Origin: Alistipes sp.
GTDB lineage: Bacteria; Bacteroidota; Bacteroidia; Bacteroidales; Rikenellaceae
Assembly (NCBI GenBank): GCA_017436185.1
Contig: JAFSDP010000004.1
Location: 38,297-102,296, forward strand
Length of the DNA stretch: 64,000 nucleotides
Reading direction: 5' to 3'
Shown in pieces: positions 34,942 to 42,962 of the stretch. Position numbers and translations under genes: made by a program. Within the stretch, counting starts at the first letter, position 1; the number at the start of each line of letters is the position of its first letter. The notes under the pieces are model-generated. The model had not been told where the DNA came from and ran no database searches. It saw nothing but the letters and a program-made list of their open reading frames with translations.

Positions 34942-36183
34942 ATGAAGCGAAGCGACATCGAACTGATGGCCCCTGTGGGGTCGTACGAAGCGCTGGCCGC
35001 CGCCATCGAGGCGGGTGCCGACTCGGTCTATTTCGGGGTGGGCAAACTCAATATGCGTTCGGCCTCGGCGGCCAACTTCACCCTCGACGACCTGGCCCAA
35101 ATTGTGGCTACGGCCCACGCTGCAGGGGTGAAGGCCTACCTGACGGTCAATACCATCGTCTATGAGGACGAACTGCGTACCGTGCAGCAGGTCATCGACC
35201 GTGCCCGCCGTGAGGGGGTCGATGCCATCATTGCCACCGATATGGCCGCCATCCTCTATGCCCGTCGCATCGGACAAGAGGTCCACATCTCGACCCAAAG
35301 CAATATCTCGAACTCCGAGGCCGTCAAATTCTTCTCGCAGTGGGCCGATACGGTGGTCCTGGCACGGGAATTGACCCTCGAGCAGGTCGAGACCATCCAT
35401 CGAGCCATTGTCGAGAACGACATCCGAGGCCCAAAGGGCGAGTTGGTCGAGATCGAAATGTTTGCTCACGGTGCCCTCTGTATGTCCATTTCGGGAAAAT
35501 GTTACCTCTCGCTCTACGAGACCAACTGCTCGGCCAACCGAGGAGCCTGTCGCCAACTTTGCCGCCGCAAATACACCGTGCGGGACAAGGAGACGGGGGC
35601 CGAGTTGGACATCGACGGCCGCTATGTCCTTTCGCCCAAAGACCTCTGCACGATCGACTTTCTGGACCGTTTCATCGCAAGTGGCGTGAAGGTGCTCAAA
35701 ATCGAGGGCCGAGCCCGAGGTGCCGAGTACGTAAAGCGGGTGGTCGAATGCTACGACGAGGCGCTGCGGATGATGGAGCGGGGCGAGTACAACCCCACGA
35801 CCGCTGCCACCCTGAAAGAGCGGCTGGCTACGGTCTTCAACCGAGGCTTCTGGGAGGGCTACTATGCAGGCCGCCCCGTAGCCGAGCATAGCGAGAACTA
35901 CGGCTCGGCCGCCACCCGCCGCAAGGTCTATGTGGGCAAGGTGGTCAATTTCTATAAGAAGATCTCGGTTGCCGAGGTGCTTGTTGAGGCCGCTCCGTTG
36001 GAGGTGGGCGAGGAGATCTTCTTTATGGGTGCCACGACCGGTGTGGCCGAACAACGCTTGGAGGAGTTGCACGGCCCCGACGGGGAGACGACGGCTCGGG
36101 TCGAGCAGGGGGTGCTCTGCGCCATCCGTACCGAGGCGCTGATTCGCCGTGGCGACCAACTCTATAAATTTGTAGAAGCATAA
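34942..36183 (+). CDS. Peptidase U32 family protein (tRNA hydroxylation protein TrhP/YegQ-like)
   Basis: The protein has 413 residues. ELMAPVGSYEALAAAIEAGADSVYFGVG is the N-terminal family motif. The core cysteine segment contains FAHGALCMSISGKCYLS and NRGACRQLCRR, matching members involved in 5-hydroxyuridine formation in tRNA. The cysteines suggest a metal centre. A C-terminal U32-associated domain (about 320-413, YVGKVVNFYKKISVAEV) follows. Despite the family name, a peptidase role is unlikely. It follows the prenyl synthase by 16 bases. Confidence 0.9.
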   Translation: MKRSDIELMAPVGSYEALAAAIEAGADSVYFGVGKLNMRSASAANFTLDDLAQIVATAHAAGVKAYLTVNTIVYEDELRTVQQVIDRARREGVDAIIATDMAAILYARRIGQEVHISTQSNISNSEAVKFFSQWADTVVLARELTLEQVETIHRAIVENDIRGPKGELVEIEMFAHGALCMSISGKCYLSLYETNCSANRGACRQLCRRKYTVRDKETGAELDIDGRYVLSPKDLCTIDFLDRFIASGVKVLKIEGRARGAEYVKRVVECYDEALRMMERGEYNPTTAATLKERLATVFNRGFWEGYYAGRPVAEHSENYGSAATRRKVYVGKVVNFYKKISVAEVLVEAAPLEVGEEIFFMGATTGVAEQRLEELHGPDGETTARVEQGVLCAIRTEALIRRGDQLYKFVEA

Positions 36184-36191
36184 CCAAAACG

Positions 36192-37055
36192 ATGGATCGA
36201 CCCTTGGTGTTGGGGCTGGGCGAGGCCCTTTGGGACAGGGACCGCATTCGGGGCGAAAGAACACCCGGTGGGGCACCGATCAATTTTGCCTACTACGCCA
36301 CCCGCCACCAAATGCAGGGAGTGGCCGTCAGTGCCATCGGTCGGGATGCGCAGGGCGAGGAGCTTAAAACCTGCTACACTACGCACGGCATCCAAACCGA
36401 GTTGGTGGAGGTCGATTGGCCGACGGGGTGGGCCGAGACCTACCTCGATGAGGCGGGCGAACAACGCTTCACGATAGGCGACGAGGTGGCCTACGACCAC
36501 CTTCCCGTAACGCCCCGCTTCGAGGAGTTGGCTCGTGCGGCCTCGGCCGTCTGTTTCGGCACGTTGGCCTGCCGTACGCTGACAACCCGCCACACCATCG
36601 AATACCTCTTGTCGCTGACCTCCCCCTCGGCTTTGCGAATCTATGACATCAACCTTCGGCCGCCCCACTATTCCGCCGAACTTATCGAAGGGTTGCTTCA
36701 TCGAGCCAATGTGTTGAAACTCAACGCCGAGGAGTTGCAGGTGCTCCGCACCCTGTACCCCCTGCCGCTCGACGAGGAGGCCGCCTGCCGTTGGCTGATG
36801 GAGCAAAACGACCTTCGGATGGTGGTTCTGACGGCGGGTGCTGCGTATAGTGCCATCTACACCTCCGAGCAAAGCTCTGTGCTGCCTACGCCTGCTGTCG
36901 AACTGAGCGACGAGGCCGATACGGTGGGGGCGGGCGATGCCTTCACGGGTACGCTGGTGGCCTCGCTGTTGCGGGGTCTGCCGCTTGCGAAGGCCCACCA
37001 AGAGGCCGTTCGAGAGGCTGCCGAGGTTTGCCGCATTCGGGGAGCGTGGCGGTAA
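36192..37055 (+). CDS. PfkB-family carbohydrate kinase
   Basis: The protein has 287 residues. The N-terminus has GEALWD and GGAPINFAYYA, resembling fructokinases. The C-terminal motif DTVGAGDAFTG supplies the anion hole and catalytic Asp. Family members transfer phosphate to a sugar such as fructose. The gene begins 8 bases after the U32 gene and ends before a new promoter. Confidence 0.9.
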   Translation: MDRPLVLGLGEALWDRDRIRGERTPGGAPINFAYYATRHQMQGVAVSAIGRDAQGEELKTCYTTHGIQTELVEVDWPTGWAETYLDEAGEQRFTIGDEVAYDHLPVTPRFEELARAASAVCFGTLACRTLTTRHTIEYLLSLTSPSALRIYDINLRPPHYSAELIEGLLHRANVLKLNAEELQVLRTLYPLPLDEEAACRWLMEQNDLRMVVLTAGAAYSAIYTSEQSSVLPTPAVELSDEADTVGAGDAFTGTLVASLLRGLPLAKAHQEAVREAAEVCRIRGAWR

Positions 37056-37059
37056 AAAG

Positions 37060-37090
37060 TTTCAAAACCGAAAAATAATTGCTACCTTTG
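37060..37090 (+). promoter_or_regulatory. Bacteroidetes-type promoter for the M24 peptidase
   Basis: TTTC at 37060-37063, 19 bases, then TACCTTTG at 37083-37090. The -7 box is perfect and the -33 box has one mismatch. The ATG at 37117 is 26 bases on. Confidence 0.72.
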
Positions 37091-37116
37091 TCAATGTACT
37101 AAAAACAGATAAAGCT

Positions 37117-38511
37117 ATGTTTGCACCTTCGACCTATAAGGCACGTCGCAAGACGCTTTGCGAGAAGATCGCTTCGGGTCTGATTCTGATTCCGGGCAAC
37201 ACCTTCTCGCCCAACAACTACCCCAACAACGCCTACTATTTCCGTCAGGACTCCACCTTCCGCTACTACTTCGGCCTGAATACCCCCACCTTGGCGGGTA
37301 TCTTGGATGCCGAGACGGGCGAGGCGGCACTCTATGGCGACGACTTCACCGTCGAGGATATCATCTGGACGGGCCCCCAGCCCACGCTGCGTGAGCAGGC
37401 TGCCGAGGTGGGTGTCGAGAAGAGCTACCCCCTCTCAACCATCGCCGACCACCTCTCGGAGGCCATCCGTCTGGGTCGCCGCATTCACTTCCTGCCCCCC
37501 TACCGAGGCGAGACGAAACTCTGGATGTCGGAGCTGCTGGGCATTGCCCCCGCCAAACTGCACGACTACAAATCGGTCGAGCTGATGATGGCCGTGGCCG
37601 AGATGCGTGAGAAGAAGTCCGACGAGGAGATCGAGGAGTTGGAGGCCGCCTTCGAGATTGGCTATCGAATGCACACGCTGGCGATGCAGATGTGCCGCCC
37701 GGGTGTCATCGAGCGGGAGATTGCCGGTGCGCTGGAGGGTATCTCGAAGCGTTACGGGCAGGGTGTTTCGTTTCCGACCATTGTGTCGCAACACGGCGAG
37801 ACGCTCCACAACCTCAATTGCGACGGCGTGTTGGAGGAGGGTCGCCTGCTGCTGGTGGATGGCGGCGGCGAGACCCTGAGCGGCTACTGCTCCGACCATA
37901 CCCGTACCTACCCCGTGAGCGGTAAGTTCAGCGACATTCAGCGTGACATCTACAACATCGTCCTCAAGGCCCACGACGAGGTGGCCAAGCTCGTAGTTCC
38001 GGGGATGATGTACAACGACGTACACCTGGCCTCCTACCGCATCTTGGCCGAGGGGCTGATTGGGGTGGGCCTGCTGCACGGCACGGCCGACGATGCCGTG
38101 GCAAGCGGTGCAATGACGATGCTGATGCCCCACGGCCTGGGTCACGGCCTGGGTATGGATGTGCACGACTGCGAGGCGATGGGCGAGCGCAGCTTCGACT
38201 TCTCGTCGATTGCCGAGCGTGCTGCCGCCTCGGCCACCTGCATCTACCGCAAGGCCTGGCGTCTGATGCCCGGCACCGTCTTGAGCGATGAGCCGGGGCT
38301 CTACTTCATCCCCGCCTTGATCGAGAAGTGCAAGTCCGAAGGCCTCTACAAGGGCATCGTCGATTACGATCGCCTTGCCGCCTATTACAACTTCGGCGGC
38401 ATCCGCATCGAAGATGACCTGATTGTCACCGACACCGGTTGCCGTATGATTGGTCGCGACAAGCACATTCCCATTACCATCGAGGAACTTGAAGCCATCA
38501 TCGGAAAGTAG
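37117..38511 (+). CDS. M24-family aminopeptidase P (Xaa-Pro aminopeptidase-like)
   Basis: The protein has 464 residues from the ATG at 37117 (MFAPSTYKARRKTL); the longer frame starts inside the PfkB gene. The N-terminal creatinase-like domain is residues 1-175. The pita-bread domain has all five metal ligands: D in LLVDGGGE, D in SDHTRTYPV, H in PHGLGHGLGMDVHD, E in LSDEPGLYF and E in GIRIEDDLI. It removes N-terminal residues preceding proline. The TAG stop (38509-38511) ends on the first base of a long inverted repeat, which may act as its terminator. Confidence 0.93.
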   Translation: MFAPSTYKARRKTLCEKIASGLILIPGNTFSPNNYPNNAYYFRQDSTFRYYFGLNTPTLAGILDAETGEAALYGDDFTVEDIIWTGPQPTLREQAAEVGVEKSYPLSTIADHLSEAIRLGRRIHFLPPYRGETKLWMSELLGIAPAKLHDYKSVELMMAVAEMREKKSDEEIEELEAAFEIGYRMHTLAMQMCRPGVIEREIAGALEGISKRYGQGVSFPTIVSQHGETLHNLNCDGVLEEGRLLLVDGGGETLSGYCSDHTRTYPVSGKFSDIQRDIYNIVLKAHDEVAKLVVPGMMYNDVHLASYRILAEGLIGVGLLHGTADDAVASGAMTMLMPHGLGHGLGMDVHDCEAMGERSFDFSSIAERAAASATCIYRKAWRLMPGTVLSDEPGLYFIPALIEKCKSEGLYKGIVDYDRLAAYYNFGGIRIEDDLIVTDTGCRMIGRDKHIPITIEELEAIIGK

Positions 38512-38636
38512 TTTTTTGATTTTATAGGGCAGCTTTTGCTCTTCCTTGTCCGCCCCGAATGGGCAGTACGTCAAGTACAGCCCATCCGGGGCGAACTGCG
38601 TTCATAGCAAAATCTGCACCTCTAAAATCAAAAAAC
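38511..38636. repeat. 126-bp imperfect palindrome (long inverted repeat element)
   Basis: The left arm runs from 38511 to 38564 and the right arm from 38580 to 38636 around a 15-base centre. GTTTTTTGATTTTATAGG pairs with CCTCTAAAATCAAAAAAC (one mismatch), GCAGCTTTTGCT with AGCAAAATCTGC (one mismatch), and CGCCCCGAATGGGC with GCCCATCCGGGGCG (one mismatch). Only the middle of the arms (about 38541-38550 against 38594-38605) is poorly matched. It has AT-rich ends and a GC-rich centre, like a miniature mobile element or REP-type palindrome. It begins at the last base of the M24 stop codon. Confidence 0.85.
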
Positions 38637-38666
38637 AGGCGGGTGGGGGTGTGGTGGTGGGTGTAT

Positions 38667-38706
38667 AAAGAACTTAAAGATAGTAAAGACCTTAAAGAGT
38701 TTAAGG
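38667..38706 (+). repeat. 9-bp period tandem repeat (AAAGAnnTT)
   Basis: Four consecutive 9-base units fit the pattern AAAGANNTT: AAAGAACTT, AAAGATAGT, AAAGACCTT, AAAGAGTTT, then AAGG. They are preceded by a GT-rich stretch and followed by AT-rich DNA up to the EF-G-like promoter. No gene was found between 38637 and 38884. Confidence 0.7.
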
Positions 38707-38813
38707 TTTTTTTGCCGGCTTCGTTAATCTCTTTCATATCCTTAAAATCTTTAATCTCTTTTCTCATTTTCCCCTAAAAATTCCCTTTTTTGCGTGATTT
38801 TTTATGTATTTGA

Positions 38814-38843
38814 TTTGGTTTTGTCGTTTTTTTTGTATTTTTA
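38814..38843 (+). promoter_or_regulatory. Probable promoter for the EF-G paralog
   Basis: TTTG at 38814-38817, 18 bases, TATTTTTA at 38836-38843; the spacer is one base short and the last base is A. The ATG is 41 bases downstream, leaving an untranslated leader of roughly 35 bases. Confidence 0.5.
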
Positions 38844-38884
38844 TACTCTGTAATCCTAAAACGAAACCTTAAAACGAAACGGAT

Positions 38885-41038
38885 ATGAAAAATTATTCAG
38901 CAAAAGAGATCAAGAACATCGTTCTTATTGGCGCGCCCGGCTCGGGAAAAACTACCCTTGCCGAAGCGATGGCTTATGAAGGGAAGGTCATCGACCGCAG
39001 GGGTAGTATCGAGACCAACAACACGCTCTCGGACAATACGGATATCGAGCACGAGTACAAACGCTCGATCTATTCGACCATCCTCTTCACCGAGTTTATG
39101 GAGCGCAAGCTCAACATCATCGACTGCCCGGGTTCGGACGACTTCTGCGGAAGCCTCTTCTCGGCCTTCAAGGTGGGTGACGTCGGTGTTTTCTGCTTCA
39201 ACGCCGCCAATGGCTGGGAGGTAGGTAGCGAGATTCAGGCCCGCTATGCACGCCTTCTGAACAAGCCCGTGATCGGTGTCATCAACCAGCTCGATAGCGA
39301 CAAGGCCAACTTCGAGGCTTCGTTCGAGTCGATCAAGGCTGCTTCGCGCGTAACGCCCGTTATCGTACAATATCCCGTAAACCAGGGTACCGAGTTTGAT
39401 GCCTTCATCGACGTGCTGTTGATGAAGATGTATCGCTTCAAGGACCACGACGGTCACCGCGAGGAGCTGGAGATTCCCGCCGAGGAGATGGAGCGTGCCC
39501 AGGAGCTGAACCGTGAGCTGGTGGAGGCTGCTGCCGAGCACGACGATGCCCTGATGGAGCTCTACTTCGAGAAGGGTACCCTGACGCAGGACGACATCCG
39601 TGCCGGTCTGAAGATCGGTCTGTCGAAGCGTGCCGTGATGCCTATCTTCTGCGCCAGCGGTAAGCGTGACATCGGTACGAAGCGTCTGATGGAGTTCATC
39701 ATCAACGTGGCTCCCGGCCCGCTGAAGGCTCCCGCATTCCTCTCGACCGAGGGTGCCGAGGTGGTAGCCGACGATGCCGCTCCCGCCGTAGCCTTTGTAT
39801 TCAAGAGCCAGGTGGAGCAGCACATTGGCGAGATCACCTACTTCCGTGTAGTTCGTGGTAAGATCACCGAGGGTATGGACCTGGTGAACACCCGCACGCA
39901 GAACAAAGAGAAGATTTCGCAGCTCTTCGCCGTTGCCGGCAAGAACCGCATCAAGGTAACCGAGCTGTCGGCCGGTGATATTGGTTGCACCGTGAAGCTG
40001 AAGGGCACGAAGGCCAACGACACGCTGGCAGCCCCCGCCGAGGTGGTAACCATCGAGCCTATCGTCTTCCCCGAGCCGCGCTACCGTGCCGCCATCAAGT
40101 GCAAGGAGCAGGGCGACGAGGAGAAGCTGGGCAAGATTCTCAATGAGGCCAAGAACGAGGATCCGACCATCCTGGTTGAGTACAGCAAGGAGCTTCGCCA
40201 GACCATCATTCAGGGTCAGGGTGAGCACCACCTGAACATCCTCCGCACCCGCATCCAGAGCGAGAACAAGATCGAGTTCGAGTATATCGCACCCCGCATC
40301 CCCTACCGTGAGACCATCACGAAGGTGGCCCAGGCCGACTATCGTCACAAGAAGCAGTCGGGTGGTGCCGGCCAGTTTGGCGAGGTACATATGATTATCG
40401 AGCCCTACTACGAGGGTATGCCCGAGCCGAAGACCTACAAGACCGGCAAGGGTGAGATGATCGTAAACGTGAAGACCAAGGAGGAGTACGACCTGCCGTG
40501 GGGCGGTAAGCTGCAGTTCTACTCGGCTATCGTCGGTGGTGCCATTGATGCTCGCTTTATGCCCGCCATCCTGAAGGGTGTAATGGAGAAGATGGACCAG
40601 GGCCCGCTGACCGGTTCGTATGCCCGCGACATCCGCGTGGTGATCTACGACGGTAAGATGCACCCGGTAGATTCGAATGAGATTTCGTTTAAGCTGGCTG
40701 CCCGTAACGCCTTCAAGGAGGCCTTCCGTACGGCCGGTCCGAAGATTATGGAGCCTATCTACAACGTAGAGGTACTCGTTCCGAGCGAGTATATGGGTGC
40801 CGTGATGTCGGATTTGCAGAACCGCCGCGCCATGATTCTGGGTATGGAGCCTGACAAGGGCTTCGACCGCCTGAGCGCTACGGTACCTCTGGCCGAGCTG
40901 TACCGCTACTCGACGACGCTGTCGTCGCTGACGTCGGGCTCGGCAACCTACTCGATGAAGTTCGCCCAGTATGAGCAGGTTCCTGCCGATGTTCAGGACA
41001 AGCTCTTGAAGGCCTACACCGACGAGGACGAGGATTAA
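38885..41038 (+). CDS. Elongation factor G paralog (EF-G2-like) with altered GTPase motifs
   Basis: The protein has 717 residues with full EF-G domain order (G domain, II, III, IV, V). The nucleotide site is altered. G1 is GAPGSGKTT (16-24). The switch I RGIT motif is absent (HEYKRSIYST instead). G3 is DCPGSDDF (80-87), so the catalytic His of DTPGH is Ser84. G4 is NQLD (134-137) instead of NKxD. This agrees with what is known of the Bacteroides EF-G2, which promotes translocation without GTP hydrolysis and matters for growth in starved or gut conditions. The canonical fusA is expected elsewhere, probably just downstream of rpsL beyond the right edge. Confidence 0.92.
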   Translation: MKNYSAKEIKNIVLIGAPGSGKTTLAEAMAYEGKVIDRRGSIETNNTLSDNTDIEHEYKRSIYSTILFTEFMERKLNIIDCPGSDDFCGSLFSAFKVGDVGVFCFNAANGWEVGSEIQARYARLLNKPVIGVINQLDSDKANFEASFESIKAASRVTPVIVQYPVNQGTEFDAFIDVLLMKMYRFKDHDGHREELEIPAEEMERAQELNRELVEAAAEHDDALMELYFEKGTLTQDDIRAGLKIGLSKRAVMPIFCASGKRDIGTKRLMEFIINVAPGPLKAPAFLSTEGAEVVADDAAPAVAFVFKSQVEQHIGEITYFRVVRGKITEGMDLVNTRTQNKEKISQLFAVAGKNRIKVTELSAGDIGCTVKLKGTKANDTLAAPAEVVTIEPIVFPEPRYRAAIKCKEQGDEEKLGKILNEAKNEDPTILVEYSKELRQTIIQGQGEHHLNILRTRIQSENKIEFEYIAPRIPYRETITKVAQADYRHKKQSGGAGQFGEVHMIIEPYYEGMPEPKTYKTGKGEMIVNVKTKEEYDLPWGGKLQFYSAIVGGAIDARFMPAILKGVMEKMDQGPLTGSYARDIRVVIYDGKMHPVDSNEISFKLAARNAFKEAFRTAGPKIMEPIYNVEVLVPSEYMGAVMSDLQNRRAMILGMEPDKGFDRLSATVPLAELYRYSTTLSSLTSGSATYSMKFAQYEQVPADVQDKLLKAYTDEDED

Positions 41039-41063
41039 GACCTTACCAACCTACTATAAGCGA

Positions 41064-41106
41064 GAGGGAGCGGAACGCCGTGAGGCGGCCCGCTCCCTCG
41101 ATTTTT
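41064..41106 (+). terminator. Nested hairpin terminator after the EF-G paralog
   Basis: GAGGGAGCGG (41064-41073) pairs with CCGCTCCCTC (41090-41099). Inside the loop CGCC and GGCG form a second stem. GATTTTT follows the main stem. Confidence 0.82.
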
Positions 41107-41143
41107 GGAGCAGAGAAGCGTTGGGAGGTGAAAGTTGGGCGTT

Positions 41144-41188
41144 GAAAAAGAAAAGGGTGCCCAAACTTTTGGACACCCTTATTTTTTT
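41144..41188. terminator. Bidirectional terminator before the TonB-like gene end
   Basis: AAGGGTGCCCA (41153-41163) pairs with TGGACACCCTT (41170-41180) with one mismatch. An A-rich run lies on the left and seven T residues on the right. It closes the minus-strand TonB-like gene and backs up the EF-G terminator. Confidence 0.75.
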
Positions 41189-41621
41189 ATTGTCTTGAGG
41201 GTTGCACGGGATAACGCACCGGATTGGCGACATTGGGTGCAAACGAGACGGGGAGTATGTAGCGTACTCGTACCGCTCGTCCCTTTTGAATGCCCGGCTT
41301 CCATTTGGGCGACTTCTGCACTGCTTCTACCACCTCCTTGTCGAGCAGCGGATGTGCGCTGTGAATCACCTCGACGTTGCTCACCGAGCCATCCTTCTCG
41401 ACCACAAATGCAACGGCTACCGCTCCGCCTATCTTCTTTTTGGCCAACACATAGGGGTAGGTGACGTGACGGATGACCCAAAGGCGGAATTTTTGCAGGT
41501 CGCCATTCTTGAAGGTAGGCAACTGATCAACCTTTGTGGCATTGATGGGCTTCTCCTCGTCGGTGGGCTCTTGGCCCATCAACGGCATCGCTAACCCCAC
41601 GACCATCAATAGCAGCAGCAA
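41187..41621 (-). CDS. Small exported TonB C-terminal domain protein (start uncertain)
   Basis: The protein has 144 residues from a TTG at 41621. It has a hydrophobic signal (LLLLMVVGLAMPLMGQ) and a TonB-like C-terminal domain (about 50-130: GGAVAVAFVVEKDGSVSNVEVIHSAHPLLDKEVVEAVQKSPKW). Upstream in frame the DNA reads ATT AGA CGA TTG: if an ATT at 41630 were used, the signal would gain the two arginines expected of an n-region. There is no in-frame ATG before the hydrophobic core; the first ATG is at residue 6. Such stand-alone TonB C-terminal proteins are common in Bacteroidetes, with unclear roles. It lies downstream of the arginine operon. Confidence 0.75.
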   Translation of the reverse strand: MLLLLMVVGLAMPLMGQEPTDEEKPINATKVDQLPTFKNGDLQKFRLWVIRHVTYPYVLAKKKIGGAVAVAFVVEKDGSVSNVEVIHSAHPLLDKEVVEAVQKSPKWKPGIQKGRAVRVRYILPVSFAPNVANPVRYPVQPSRQ

Positions 41622-41627
41622 TCGTCT

Positions 41628-41660
41628 AATTTTTTAATTTTTAATCTTTAATTTTTAATT
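41628..41660 (-). repeat. AT-rich intergenic element, copy 2
   Basis: On the minus strand this reads AATTAAAAATTAAAGATTAA followed by AAAATTAAAAAATT. It contains the argH stop and runs into the 5' end of the TonB-like gene. It repeats the element at 15506-15535 in the same transcript orientation. Confidence 0.7.
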
Positions 41661-42962
41661 GGCACAGCCGAAGCCCTCCATCACCTGCTCCATCTTTTGG
41701 CGGATTTGGTCGGTGCAGAGGTTGCCGATCGACCCCTCGTGGGTGTGATGTACCTCACGGGTGGGTTGGTACTCGCCACGCTGCACCTGCATACCCACCT
41801 CACGGTAGGCCTCCCGGAACGGAACACCCGACAGCGCCAGACGATTGACATCCTCCACGGTGAAGAGGTAGTTGTAACGCTCGTCGTCGAGGATGTGATC
41901 GTTCACCTGCAGGTTCGAGAGCATAAAGTCGGCCATCTCGAGCGTCTTCTTCAGGCGCACCGTAGCAGGGAAGAGGATATCCTTCAGCAACTGCATCTCT
42001 CGATGGTAGCCCACGGGCAGGTTTGTCAGCATCAGGGCCATCTCGTTGGGAAGCCCTTGCAGGCGGTTGCACTGGCCACGCATAATTTCGAAGACATCGG
42101 GATTCTTTTTGTGGGGCATAATCGACGAGCCGGTCGTCAGGTTGTCAGGCAGCTTTACGAAGCCGAAATTCTGGCTCATAAAGAGGCACAAATCCATCGC
42201 CATACGCCCTACGGTGGCAGCTACAGCGGCCATTGCCGAGGCGGCGGCACGCTCACTCTTGCCTCGGCTCATCTGGGCAGCCACCACGTTGTAGTGCAGC
42301 GTCTCGAAGCCCAACAGGCGGGTTGTCATCGTGCGGTCGAGCGGGAACGACGAGCCATAGCCTGCAGCCGAGCCGAGCGGATTTTGGTTGGCAATGTCGT
42401 AGGCGGCAACCAAGAGGCGCATATCGTCGATGAGCGTCTCGGCGTAGGCACCAAACCAGAGGCCGAACGACGAGGGCATAGCCACCTGCAGGTGGGTGTA
42501 GCCCGGCATCAGCACCTCACGGTAACGCTCCGAAAGCTCTTGCAGGCGGTCGAAGAGGGCACGCACTTCGTGGGCAATCGACTGCAACTCGTTACGCAGA
42601 AAGAGCTTCAAATCGACCAACACCTGGTCGTTGCGCGAACGACCCGAGTGGATCTTCTTGCCCACATCGCCCAGGCGGCGGGTCAGGAGCAGCTCGACCT
42701 GCGAGTGGATATCCTCCGATTCGGGCTCGATACGAAAGTCGCCCTGCTCAATTTCGCGGGCAATCTGCTCCAGCCCCTCCAAGAGAATCTTCAGCTCATC
42801 GGCCTCCAACAGACCGATGCTTTCCAACATACGGATGTGGGCCATCGAGCCTTGCACATCGTATTTGGCCAGACGCATATCCAACTCTTGGTCGTTGCCG
42901 ACCGTATAATCCTCGACAAGGGCGTTGGTGTCGAAGCCCTTATCCCAAAGTTTCGTTGCCAT
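41655..42962 (-). CDS. argH: Argininosuccinate lyase
   Basis: The protein has 435 residues. HSGRSRNDQV and TTGSSIMPHKKNPDVFE are the family motifs, the second being the fumarase/aspartase signature with the catalytic loop. It splits argininosuccinate to arginine and fumarate, the last step of the pathway. It is the distal gene of the arginine operon; its start overlaps the end of the preceding deacylase by 23 bases. The TAA stop is inside the AT-rich element. Confidence 0.96.
   Translation of the reverse strand: MATKLWDKGFDTNALVEDYTVGNDQELDMRLAKYDVQGSMAHIRMLESIGLLEADELKILLEGLEQIAREIEQGDFRIEPESEDIHSQVELLLTRRLGDVGKKIHSGRSRNDQVLVDLKLFLRNELQSIAHEVRALFDRLQELSERYREVLMPGYTHLQVAMPSSFGLWFGAYAETLIDDMRLLVAAYDIANQNPLGSAAGYGSSFPLDRTMTTRLLGFETLHYNVVAAQMSRGKSERAAASAMAAVAATVGRMAMDLCLFMSQNFGFVKLPDNLTTGSSIMPHKKNPDVFEIMRGQCNRLQGLPNEMALMLTNLPVGYHREMQLLKDILFPATVRLKKTLEMADFMLSNLQVNDHILDDERYNYLFTVEDVNRLALSGVPFREAYREVGMQVQRGEYQPTREVHHTHEGSIGNLCTDQIRQKMEQVMEGFGCAN

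Noticed and set aside
38522..38767. Minus-strand 81-codon frame across the palindrome
   Set aside because: It runs through the inverted repeat and the 9-bp tandem repeat, so it is most simply explained by those repeats. Part of it reads NAVRPGWAVLDVLPIRGG, which may recur wherever the element occurs.
38897..40663. 588-codon minus-strand open frame
   Set aside because: Antisense to the EF-G paralog; no motif.
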